From assembly GCF_040802235.1 (NCBI RefSeq), contig NC_133172.1:27919738-27983737 (forward strand): a DNA stretch of 64,000 nt, written 5' to 3'. Below, piece after piece: positions 43,230-55,689 of the stretch (the stretch's first letter is position 1; the number at the start of each line of letters is the position of its first letter). The DNA is from Manis javanica (Eukaryota; Chordata; Mammalia; Pholidota; Manidae). Below the pieces are notes generated by a model. That model ran no database searches, was not told where the DNA came from, and saw only the letters and a list, made by a program, of their open reading frames with translations. The translations under genes and the position numbers were made by a program.

Positions 43230-44882
43230 ATTCAAAAATATATGGAAATTAGACAACACCTTCCTACACACTTAACAGACTTCAGTATAGTATAACAAAA
43301 TTTTTATGTTTACTAGGAAACCAAAAAATTCACTTGATTCCATTTTTTGGCAATACTCACTTTATTGCAGTGGTCTGGAGCTAAACACACAGTATCTCTG
43401 AGGTATGCCAATATAAAAAAATCAGTTGCATTTCTATACACAAACACTCAGACCTATCAGAAAGAAAAGTTAAAAATGCAATCCATTAACAATAACATCA
43501 AAACAACAAAATACTTAGGAGCAAATTTAACCAGGGAGCTGAAATACTTCTACACTGGAAACTACAATACACTGATGAAAAAAACTGAAAAAGAAACAAA
43601 TGGAAACATTTTATGTTCAGGGTTTGGAAGAATTAAAATTGTTAAAATGCCCATTCAAAGTGGTCTACAATTCAATGCAATTGCTATCAAAATTACAATG
43701 GCATTTTTTACAAAAATAGAAAAAACAATTCTAAAGCTCATGTGGATCACAAAAAATACTGAATGGCCAAAGCAACCCTGAGAAAGAAGAATAACTAATA
43801 CCATCACACATCCTGATTTAGAAACTATATTACAAACCTATAGCCATCAAAAAAGTATTGTACCTCCATGAAAATAGACACAGGGATTCACGGGACAAAA
43901 TAGAGATCCCAGAAGTGAACACATGCATATATAGTCAATTAATCTTTGACAAGGGTGCCAAGAATATACAATGAGGAAGGGATCATGTTTTCAGTAAGTG
44001 GTGTTGGGAAATGATAACCAAATGGAAAAGAATGAAACTGGACCACTGAATTTTACCACCCGCAAAAGTTAACTCAAAATGGATTAATAATTCAAATGTA
44101 ATATCTGAAACCATAAAACTCCTACAAAAAAGTACAGTGGGAAAGCTCCTTGATGTTGGTCTTGGCAATGACTTTTTTGGGGAGTATACACCAAAACCAC
44201 AAGCAACAAAATTAAAAATAAACAACTTAATATGTCAGATTAAGAAGCTTCTGTACAGCAAGAGAAACAAATCAATAAAATGAGAAGGTAACCTCAGAAT
44301 AGAAAAAAATATTTGCAAAACATATATATATATGTTAAGGGTTTAATATACAAAATATATAAAGAAGTTATATAATTCAAGGGCAATAACAAAAAGTAAT
44401 AACCCAATTTAAAATGAGCAAAGGACCTGAATAGACATTTTTCCAAAGAAGATATATAAATGTCCAACAGGTACATGAACAGGTAGGTGCTCAACATCAC
44501 TAATCATGAGGGAAATGCAAATCAAAACCACAATGGAATATCACCTTACACCTGTTAAGATGTCTTTTTTCAAAAGGACAAGCAGTAACCAGTATTGGTG
44601 AGGATGTGGAGAAAAGGACCCCTTCTACACTGTTAGTGAGAATGTAATAATGAACATTTCCAGCCAATATGGAAAACAGTACGGAGGGTACTGAAATATT
44701 AAATTATAATTACCATATCATCCAACAATCCCACTTAAGGGTGTATATACGAATGAAATGAAATCAGTGTCTTGAAGGATATCTGCACTCCAAAGTTCAT
44801 TGCAGCATTATTCACAATATCCAAGACAGGGAAACAACTTAAGTGTCTTTCAGTGGACAAATGGATAAAAAAGATGTGAGAT

Positions 44883-44947
<65 letters not shown>

Positions 44948-45500
44948 ATATATATATATACACATATATGTTATAATTCAGTCACAAGAAGGAAGGAAAT
45001 CCCTGCCCATTTGTGACAACAAGGATGAACCTAGAAGATATAATGCTAAGTGAAATAAACCAGAGAAGGACAAATATTATATGATGTCACTTACATGTGA
45101 AATCTAAAAAACAAAACTGAATCATAGAAAAAGGTCTAATTCATAGAAGCAGAGAGGAAAATGAAGGTTATCAGTGTCTGGGATGGTGAAATGGAGAGAT
45201 GTTGGTCAATGGATATAAGCCTTCAATTATAAGATGAATAAGTTCTGTATATCTAATGAATGAATAGCATGGGGACTATAAGTTAATAATACTGTATTGT
45301 ATACTTGAAATTTGCTAAAAGAGTAAACCTTAGGCATTCTTATCATGAAAAAGGTAACTATGCAACATGACGGATGTGTTAATTAACTTTATTGCAGTAA
45401 TTATATCAAATAGTATAAATACATCAAATCATCACATTGTAGACTTTAAATATATACAATTTTATTTGTCAGTTATACTCAGTAAACTGGAAAAAATATG
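43230..45500 (+). mobile_element. Old L1, ORF2 and 3' UTR
   Basis: Decayed ORF2 on the plus strand (longest frame 43347-43781) through the 3' UTR, ending near 45500. A compound microsatellite sits inside it at 44886-44970. Confidence 0.8.
44884..44970. repeat. (AT)n(GT)n(AT)n compound microsatellite
   Basis: TATATA, then about 23 GT units, then ATATATAC repeats. Confidence 0.95.
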
Positions 45501-45509
45501 ATAAACCAG

Positions 45510-46110
45510 GTTAATACATTGAAGGGGAAAAAACATGACAATTTTGAGACAGAAAAAGCAGTTAATAAAATTCAGCACCCTTTCATGATAAAATACTCAA
45601 AAACAGAAAGCACCTAGTGCTTGTGTGGATGTGGATAAATCAGAACCCATGTGCACTGCTGGCAGTAAAATGATTCAGCTACAGTGGAAAACTGTATTCA
45701 GTTTCCTAAAAAATTAAACATAGAATTACTATTGATCCAGCAATTCCACATCTGGGTATATACACAAAAGAATTTGAAGAAGAGACTCAAACAGATATTT
45801 GTATACCAACTTTTATAACACTATTCATTACAATAGCCAAAAGGTGAAAACAACCCATATGTCCATCAAAATGTGGAACATATATACATTGAGATATTGT
45901 TCAGCCCTGATAAGGAATGAAATTTTGATAGATGCTGCAACATGAATAGACTTTGAAAACATTATGCTTCAAATAAGGCAGATGCCAAAAGACAAATACT
46001 GTGTAATTCCACTTATATGAGGTACCTAGAGTAGTCAAACTCATAGGCACAAAAAGTAAAACAGTGGTTAACAAGGGCTGGAGAGAAGGAAGAGGGTTTA
46101 ATGGATTTAG
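45510..46110 (+). mobile_element. Old L1 3' fragment
   Basis: Plus-strand ORF2 end and 3' UTR pieces, not continuous (a jump lies near 45600). Meets a minus-strand L1 at about 46110, so the two 3' ends converge. Confidence 0.65.
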
Positions 46111-47218
46111 TTTTTTCCATTTTACTAAAATGTAATTTATGTATAACATTGTATGAGTTTAAGGTGCACAACATAAACATTTGATTTATGTATATATTGC
46201 AAAATGATTACCACAATAAATTTTATTAATACCCATCAGCCCACATACATGTTTTCCCTTGTGATGAGAACAGCTTCCTGCCCTATCAAAATGCAGCACA
46301 GAATAGTATATTTGTTATGACTCATGAATCCACATCAGCACAGTGTTATCATACAAAGTCCATAGTTTACCTTATGGTTCATTCTTGGTGTTTTACATTC
46401 TATGGGCTTGGACAAATATACAATGACATGTATCCACAACTACATGTCTCTTCATAGACAGAATATTTTTACTGCCCTAAAAACCCTTTGTGCTTCATCT
46501 ATTCTTCCCTGGTTCAATCCCAACCTCTGGCAACCACTAATCTTTTTTATTATCTCTAAAGTTTTGCCTTTTCCAGAAGGTCATATAGTTGGAATCATAC
46601 ACTATGTAGCTTTCTCACTTCTTTCACTTAGTGATGTGCATTGAAGGTTCCTCTGTGTCATTTCATAGCTTGCTAGATTGTTTTTTTTGGGGCACTAAAT
46701 AATATTCTATTGTCTGGAATTACCACAATTTATATACCCATTCATCTACTGAGGAACACTTTGGTTGCTTCCAAGTTTTGGCAATTATGAATTAAGCTGC
46801 TATAAACATGGTGTGCAGGTTTTTGTGTGGATATAAATTTTGAACTCTTTTGGGTAAATACTAAAGAGCTCAACTGCTGGATTATATGGTAGGAGTATGT
46901 TTAATCTATGGAAGAAACCACCAAACTGTCTTCTAAATTGGCTGTACATTTTTAATTCCCACCAGTAATGAGTGAGAGTTCCTGTTGCTGCATATACTCA
47001 CTACATTTGGTGGTGTCTTTGTTCTGGATTTTGACTATTCAAATAGGTGTGCAGTGGAATTTCACTGTTTTAATTTGCATTTCCCTAATGACACATCATG
47101 TGGGGCACTTCTTCATGTATTTATTTGACATCTGTATATATTCTTCAGAGAAGTGTTTGTTCATGACTTTTGCCATTTTTTAATTGGGTTGCTCATAATC
47201 TTGCTGTTTTTCCTAATT
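46111..47218 (-). mobile_element. Old L1, 3' UTR and ORF2 end
   Basis: T-rich start and reverse-complement L1 3' UTR (AACATTGTATGAGTTTAAGGTG), then the ORF2 end on the minus strand. Confidence 0.75.
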
Positions 47219-47754
47219 TTTTTGAGATGTAAATGACATATAGCATTGTATAAGTCTAAAATATACTACACAATGATTTATGTATATTTTGCAAAATACC
47301 ACACTTGGCTTAGTTAACATCCATCACCTCACAGAAGTTACAATAAAAATTTTTTCCTTGTAATGAGGACTTTTAAGATCTACTCTCTCAGCAATGTTAA
47401 AATATACTTAAAAAGTATTGTTAGCTATAGTCATCACATACATTACATTCCCAGAATTAATTTTCTTCTAAAGGGAAGTGTGTATATTTTGACCTTCCTC
47501 ACCCAGTCCTCCCCTTCTGCCTGCCTTCCCCCTGCCTATGGCAACTGTTAATCTGATCTCTGTTTCTATGAGTTTGTTTGCTTGTGTGTTTATTTTTCAT
47601 TCCACATAAGTGAGATCATATAAATACTGTATTTCTTTCTCTGCTCAGCTTATTTCACTTAGCGTAATGCTCTCAGGGTGCATCCATGTTGTTGAAAATG
47701 GCAGGATTTTCTTCCTTTTTTATGACTGGAACAGTATTCAATTGTATATATCCA

Positions 47755-47756
<2 letters not shown>

Positions 47757-47811
<55 letters not shown>

Positions 47812-47866
47812 AATTGTGTGTGTATATATATATATTATATATATATATATTATATATATATACCTG
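47757..47866. repeat. (AT)n/(TATATG) microsatellite
   Basis: AT runs broken by GTGTGT, within the L1. The plus-strand frames of Ile/Tyr repeats here come from this. Confidence 0.95.
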
Positions 47867-50800
47867 TTTCATTAATCATTTATTCATCAATGGACATGGA
47901 CATTTGGGATATTTCCATGTCTTGGATCTGTAAATAATGCTACAATAAATGTGGGAGTGTGAATATCTCTTTGGGATGGTGACTTGGTTTCATTTAGATA
48001 TATACCTTGAAAGAGAATTACCTGATAATCTGGTAGTACTGTTTTCAATTTTTAAGGAACCTCCACACTGTTGTCCATAGTGCCTGTATCAATTTACATT
48101 CCTACCAAGAGTGCACAAGGGTTCCCTTTTCCCCACATCCTCTCCAGCATGTATTATCTTCTGTCTTTCTGAGAATAGTCATTCTAACAGGTGTGGGGTG
48201 ATATCTCATTATGATTGTGATTTGCATTTCCCTGATGATTAGTGATGTTTAGCATCTTTTCATGTGCCTGTTTCCACTTGTGAATCTTCTGTACTTTTCA
48301 GGTACCTTGCCCATTTTTAATTGGATTATTTGTTTTTTGCTAATTAATTATGTGAACTCCTTCTGTATTTTGGATATTAACCCCTTATCAGATGTGTGTT
48401 TTGCAAATATTTTCTCCCATTCCTAGGCTGCCAATTCATTCTGTTGATTGTTTCTTTTAATGTGCAGGGACTTTTCAGTTTGACTTATTACCACTTGTTT
48501 ATTTATTTATTTATTTTGCTTGTACTTCATGTGTTATATCTAAAAAATCATTTTCATCTAGGAGTTTTGTGGTGTCACGTCTTACATTTAAGAACTTAAC
48601 TCATTTTGAGTTAATTCTTGTTAGTGGTATAAGATAGGGGTCTAGTTTCTTTCTTTTGCAAGTAAATATCCAATTTTCACAGCACCATTTACTGAAGAGA
48701 CTGATTTCTCCACTGAGTACCTTGGCTTTCTTGTCAAATATTAGGTGACTGCATATGCATGGGATTATTCCTGGGTTCTTCATTCTGTTCCATTGGTGTC
48801 TATGTCTACTTTTATGCCAGTGCCATACTGTTGATTACAATAGCTTTGTAATTCAGTTGGAAATCAGGAAGTGTGATTCTTTCAGCATTTCTCTTCTTTC
48901 TCAATTGCTCTGGCTATTTGGGGACTATTGTGGTTCCATTTGAATTTTAGAATTGTTTTCTCTATTTCTGTAAAATTGCCATTTGAATTTTGACATGGAT
49001 TGCATTGAATGTATAGATGGCTTTGGGTAGTTTGGACATTTAAAATATATAAATTCTCCTAATCCATGAATCCAGAATATCTTTCCATTTTTTGTGTCTT
49101 CTTCAATTTCTTTCATTAATATCTTATAGTTTTTGTGTAAAGATGTTTCACATCTTGGTTAAATTTATTCCTAAATATTTTGGTTTTGATGCTATTGTCA
49201 GTGGATTTGCTTTATTTTTCAGATAATTCATTGTTAGTGTATTGAAATGCTACTGAATTTAGCATGTGGATTTTGTATCCTGCAACTATACTGAATTCAC
49301 TGATTAAATCTGCATTTTTGGTGGGGGTCTTTAGGATTTTCTACATATAAAATCATCTGCAAATAGAAACAGTTTTGCTTATCCTTTCCATTTCCAAAGC
49401 CTTTTATTTCTTCTTCTTGCCTATTGTTCTGGCTAGGATTTCTAACGCTATGTTGAATAAAAGTGCTCCAAGTGGGCACCCTTGTCTTGTTCCTGATCTT
49501 AGAGAGAAAGCTCTAACCTTTCACCATTGAGTATGAGGTTAGCTGTAGGCTTGTCACAAATAAATTTTATTATGGTGATGTAGGTCCCTTCTATACCCAA
49601 ATTATTGGAAGTTTTTATCATGATGGATGTGAACTTTGTTGAATGCTTTTTCTGCATCTATTGAAATGATCATCTGATTTTATCATTCATTCCTTCAATG
49701 CAATGTATCACATATATTGATCTGTGTATTTTGAATCATCCTTGCATCCCAAGGATAAATTCCACTTGATCACAGTGTATAATACTTAATTGTGCTGCTG
49801 AATTCTGTTTGCTAGTATGTTGAGAATTTTTACAACTATATTCATCAGAGATATTGGCCTGAGATATTCTTTTCTTGTAGTGTTCTTATCTGGGTTTCAC
49901 AGAAGAATAATATTTGCCTCATAAAGTGAATTTGAGAGTGCTACCTCTTCTTCAATTTTTTGGTAGAGTTTGAGAAAGATTGGCATTAATTCTTCTTAAA
50001 CATTTGGTAGAATTCACCAGTGATGCCATTTGGTCCTGAGCCTTTCTTTGTTGGATTACTAATTCAGTCTCCTCTCTCATTATTGATGTGTTCATGTTTT
50101 CTAGTTTTCCTGATTCACTTTTGGTAGGTTGAATGTTTCTGGGAATTTATCCATTTTTTCTTGGTAGTCCAGTTTGTTGGAGTTTAAGGGTTTATAGTAG
50201 TCTCTAATGAGCCCTTGTATTTCTGTGGAATCACACTTGTTATAGCTCCTCTTTCATTATGATTTCATTGATTTGTATCCTCCCTTTTTTTCTTGGTGAC
50301 CTAGCTAAAGTTTTGCCAGTTTTGTTTATCTTTTCATAGAACCAACTCTTGGTTTCATTGACTTTTTTTATTTCCTTTCTCTATTTCATTTATTTATGCT
50401 CTAATCTTTGTTATTTCTTTCCTTCTGCTAACTTTGGGCTTAGTTTGTTCTTCTTTTTCTAGTTCCTTTAGGTATAAAGTTAGGTTATTTATTTAAATCT
50501 TTCTATTTTCTTGATGATGCATTTATATCTATAAACTTCCCTCTTTAGAACTGCTTTCACTGAAACCCATCCATTTTGGTACGTTTTGTTTCCATTGTCT
50601 TTTGTTTCAAGATACTTTTAAATATATTCTTTGATCCATTGGTTGAGCAGTGTATTGTTTAATTTCCATGTATTTGTGAGTTTTCCAGTTTTTCTCCTGT
50701 TATTTATAACTAGTTTTATGCCATTGTGGTCAGTGACAACATTTTGAATGTTTTCTCTTTTTAAATTTGTTAAGACTTGTTTTGTAGCCCAACATATGAT

Positions 50801-51483
50801 TTATCCTAGAAAGTGTTCCATGTGTGCTGCAAAAGGATAACCATTCTGTTGCTGTTTTAGATGGATGGAGCTATGTCTCTTATGGCCATGTGAACTGTAG
50901 TGTTGCTCAGATCTGCTCTTTCCTTATTGAGTCTCTATATAATTCACCTATGAGTTGTTGAGAGGGGGTATTAAAGTTCCTAACCATTACCTTATTGCTG
51001 TGTAGTCCTCCTTTTAGATCTGTTAGTATTTGGCTTAAATATTTAGGTACTCTGATATTGGGTGCATAATAATTTATAATTTTTATATTTTTTGATTGAG
51101 CACCTTATCATTACATAAAGATTATATTGTTTGTCATTATATAATGAACTTTTTTTTCTTTTAACCATTTCTGTCTTAAATTCTCTTTTGTCTCATATAA
51201 AAATAGCTACTCTTACTTTCTCTTATTTACCATTTACTTGAAGTATGTTTTCCCATCCCTTCATTCTCAGCTTGTGTGTATCTTTAAAGCTACAATGGGT
51301 TCCTTGTAGGCAACATATCATTGGATCCTGTTTTTTATTTTTTAACCATAAGGCCATTCTATGTCTTTTGATTAAGTAATTTAATCCATTCAAGTAAGTA
51401 TTTGTAGGTAAGGACTTACCGTTGCCATTTCATTAATTATTTTCTGTCTGTTTGTAGATATATCCTTCCTTGCATCCTTTTTT

Positions 51484-52050
51484 TAAAGGTAAAGTTGACA
51501 TATAGCATTATATTAGTTTCAGAGGTACAACATAATGATTTGATATTTGTATACACTTTGAAATGATAACCACAGTAAGTCATTTCTCCTTTTACCACAT
51601 AAAAGTTAGATAACACGCAATACAATATTACTGACTTTAGTCACTATTATATATATTACGTTTCCATGACTGATTTATTTTATGCCTGGAAGTTTGTAGT
51701 TCTTGACCCCCGTCTCCCATTTTACCCATTCCACAATCACTTCCCCTCTGGCATCCACCAGTCTGTTTTCCACATCCGAGTTTTGTTTTGTCTTCTAATT
51801 TTTTTTGGATTCCACATATAAGTTAACTCATATGGCATTCATCTTCATATGTTTGACTTATTTCACCTAGCATAATATCCCCAATGTCCATCCACATTGT
51901 CACAAATGACAAGATTTCATTCTTTTTTTCTGGTTGAGTAATACTCCATTTCATATACATATTGCATCTTCTTAATCCATTCATCCATTGATGGACAGTT
52001 TGGTTGTTTCCATATCTTGGCTTCTGTGAATAGTATTGCAATAAGCATGG
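51484..52050 (-). mobile_element. L1 3' end inserted in older L1
   Basis: A T-run and 3' UTR start (AAAGTTGACATATAGCATTA) on the minus strand, then the ORF2 end (frame 51823-52041). The host L1 reading resumes after it. Confidence 0.7.
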
Positions 52051-53050
52051 GGTGCTACTTGCTTCATATCTTGCTGTCTTCTTTTGTGACTTGATATATT
52101 TTTCATAGCAATTTGCTTTGACTACTTTACTGTATTTTTTGTGTAACTACTACAAGTTTTTCCTTTCCGTACCATGAGGCTTACATAAAATATCTTATAT
52201 TTACAACACCCTATTTTAAGCTGAATACAACTTAACTTTAACAGCATTCCTAAGCTTTACACTGTTACTTTTCCCCCTTTGCATTTTAAGTTACTGATTT
52301 TAAAATTTGTACATTTTTATGTTGTGTATCCAATAACAAATTATTGTAGTTATGGTTCTTTTTAATATATTTGTTTTTTCAACTTTTGTAAAATAATCAT
52401 TACAATATTAGGGAGTTTGAATTTGACTATATATTTACCATTACTAGGAGTCTGACACCTTCATATATGTTATTATGTTAGTTAGTATCCTTTTTTTCTG
52501 CTTGAAGAATTATCTTTAGCATGTCTTGTAAGGCAGGTCTAGTGTGATGAACTCTCTCATTTTTTGCTTGTTCAGGAAGTCTTTCATCTCTCCTTCATTT
52601 CTCAATGACAGCTTTGTTGCATATATTTCTGGTTTACACTTTTTTGTTCAATATTTTGAATATATCATCCCATTTTTTTTACCTGAAATGTTTCTGTTGA
52701 GAAATCTCAATAATCTTTGTGATTTCTTATATGTCACATCACTTTTCCTTGTTGATTTCAAGATTATCTTTGCTTTTGACATTTAACAATTTAATATAAT
52801 GAGTCTTGGTGTAGTCTATTTTGGGCTCAACCTTTTTCATCTCCTTTGGGCCTCATGAATCTGGGTGTCCTTTAAACTACCCAGGTTAGGAAGTTTTCAG
52901 CCATTATTGGTTTAAATATACTTTCACTTTCACTTTCTCTTCTCCTTCTGGTATTCCCATAATATGAAGGTGGTTTCTCTTGATGGTATGCCATAATCCC
53001 CATAGGCTTTATATACTCTTTTTCATGTTTACCTCATGATCCTTAACTCC

Positions 53051-53739
53051 TTGCATTGGTATCTGCACATTTGAATAAGCTCTCTCCTCTTCCAAACTCT
53101 ATGGACTCACTTTGTCAGATATACTCCTTCACCAGTCAGCTCAGCATGGGGTTATGTATGGGTCAGCTGGTATCTTCATCTGACAGGTGGGCCATGTGAT
53201 GCTTTTATGTCATGTGGAAAGTCATGCAGAGTAATTTCCACTGTATTTTATTGGTAACACAGGGTCAGAACATATTCACTGGGAATTGGAACTACACAGG
53301 GACATAGAGTCAATTCTCATTATTTCCAATAGTTAAATTCTATAAAGACACCATAACCACTGAATCAGTGCATATTTAACCATTGATTCTACAGAAAATA
53401 TGAGGTTAGTTTCCTGCAAGCCTCAAGACCCATCTTTGGCAACTGATTAGCGCATAACCTATATTCATATGTGTTTCTATTTAGACACCTTACTTACTAA
53501 ATATTATTGATTTGTCAACATCACTCTAATGGCCAATTGCACTCTAACTTATGCTTGAACAAAGCTTATCTAACACACATGTTTTCTATATAATAAAACT
53601 ACAGAATTCTTGTGCTAAGTAAAACATGATAGCACTCGAGCACTCTTCTGGGTGACCACCAGAGATTAATAAAGGGAAATCACTAATGTATTTTCTATCT
53701 GTATGGATTTGCCTAATCAGCTTATTTTATAAAAGTGGA
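53051..53739. other. Unassigned sequence
   Basis: No gene or clear repeat. The left part could be the worn 5' end of the preceding L1. Confidence 0.3.
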
Positions 53740-54540
53740 GTCATATAGTCTGTAGACTTTTCCAACACCACTTCTGACACCAACTATGTCAGGTTTTGTC
53801 CCACACCAACTAATTCTCCAACTGCCCAGACACTAACTGGTATCTCACAATTTAATTCCATTCTGACACTAAATACCTAGAATTAGTACAGACACCACAG
53901 ATTAAGGGTTCAGTCCTACACAACTTCCCTAGTTACAGATCCCAATCAAAAGCCCCAGGTTGCCACCTATACATCTGAACAACCCACTGCAAATCACAAG
54001 TTTCCATAACCCTCTCCTCAGGTTCAATAATTTCTAAAGCAGCTCACAAGACTCAGTAAAACATATTGCTTACTATTACCAGTTTATTATAAAAGAATAC
54101 AACTCAGTAACAACCAGTTGAAAGAGATGCATAGGACAACATATGGAGCAGGGTGTGTGGGGCTTCCATGCCCCATGGGGGCAACCACCACCCCAGCACC
54201 TTGATGTGTTTTCATGAGTTTGGCAACTCTCCAAACCCATCATTGAGGGGCTGTTATGGAGGTTCCATTACATAGGTATGATTTATTAAATCATTGGCCA
54301 ATGGTGACTAAACTCAATCTTCAGCACCTCTTCTCTTCTGAGAGGTCTAGGGATGGAGTCAAAGTTCCAACCCTCTAATCGCATGGTTTGTTCTTTTGGC
54401 AAAAACCCCCATTCTGAAACTATCACCAAGAGACACTTTATTAGCATAAACTACAGTATGGTTTGAAAGGTGCTTGTTACAAATAACAAAAGCTGCTCCT
54501 ATCACCCCTATCACTCTTTGCCTGGTTTTGGTATTAGGGT
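53740..54540 (-). repeat. Ancient LTR-like interspersed repeat
   Basis: It contains TTTATTATAAAAGAATACAA (complement: polyadenylation-type region), AAATCATTGGCCAATGGTGA and GTTCCAACCCTCTAATC, which I recall from a common ancient mammalian repeat with LTR character. Family not named. It lies between two L1 pieces and probably split them. Confidence 0.5.
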
Positions 54541-55612
54541 TGGATGATGGGCTCATAGAATGAGTTTGGAAGTATTCCCTCCTCTTCTACTTTTTTGAAA
54601 ACTTTAAGGAGGCTGGGTATTTGGTCTTAACGAAGATGGGTAATAGGTCTTCAATAAATGCTCTGTAAAATTCAGCAGTGAAGACATCTGGTCAAGGGGT
54701 TTTGTTCTTACGTAGTTTTTGATTACCAATTCAATTTCATTGATGGTAATTGGTATGTTCAGATTTCTTGTTTCTTCCTGGGTCAACCTTGGAAGGTGGT
54801 ACTTTTCTAGAAAGTTGTTCATTTATTCTATGCTATCCAGTTTGTTAGCATATAATTTTTCATAGTGTTCTCTAATAATTCTTTGTATTTCTGTTGTGTC
54901 TGTAGTGGTTTTTCCTTTCTCATTTCTGATTCTGTTAATGTGTGTAGACTCTTTTTTATTCTTGATAAGTCTGCCTACAGGTTTATCTATTTTTTTCTCA
55001 AAGAAATGGCTAATGCTTTCACTGATTCTATTGTTGTATTCTTCTCAATTTTATTTCTGCTTTAATCTTTATTATGTCCCTCCTTCTATTGACTTTGGGC
55101 CTCATTTGATCTTCTTTTTCTTGTTTCAATAACTGTGAGTTTAGACTGTTCATATGGGATTGTTCTTCTTTTTGAAATAATGCTGTATTGCAATATACTT
55201 ATCTCTGAGCACAGCTTTCACTGCATTGCATAGATTTTTTGGTGTTGAGTTATTGTTGTCATTTGTCTCCATATAATTGGTCATTGATCCATTAGTTATT
55301 TAGAAGCATGTTGTTAGGCCTCCATGTGTTTGTGAGCATTTGTGTTTTCTTTGCATAATTTATTTCTAGTTTCATACCTTTGTTGTCTGAGAAACTCTTT
55401 AGTACAATTTCAATGGTTTTGAATTTACTGAGGCTCTTTCTGAGGCCTAGTATATGATCTATTCTTGAAAATGTTCCATGTGCACTTGAGAAGAATGTGT
55501 ATCCTGCTATATAATCACACATATAGGTCTGCTGCTTTTGGGTGGAGTGTTCTGAAGATGTCTGTTAGGTACATCTATTTTATTTATTTATTTAGGTCCC
55601 CTATACAAAGTA
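54541..55612 (-). mobile_element. L1 ORF2 fragment, minus strand
   Basis: Reverse-complement RT N-terminal and endonuclease C-terminal coding (frames 54604-54822 and 55292-55522). It ends at 55612, close to a plus-strand L1 starting by about 55690. Confidence 0.8.
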
Positions 55613-55689
55613 GGAAAAAATATCCTTTAGATTGTGTTTGTAAAAGCATACTAAGTGAGGTAAGTTAGAATATTAGATAGTAAGGAAGT

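Larger units (their letters stand above)
47219..53050 (-). mobile_element. Long old L1, nearly full length
   Basis: Minus strand. 3' UTR at 47219-47560, ORF2 at about 47600-51480, then ORF1 and 5' region (52050-53050, with the GTCTTGTAAGGCAGGTCTAG segment typical of old L1 5' halves). A separate L1 3' piece interrupts it at 51484-52050. All frames are broken. Confidence 0.75.

Noticed and set aside
47610-47937. Ile/Tyr-repeat plus-strand frames
   Set aside because: They are translations of the (AT)n microsatellite.
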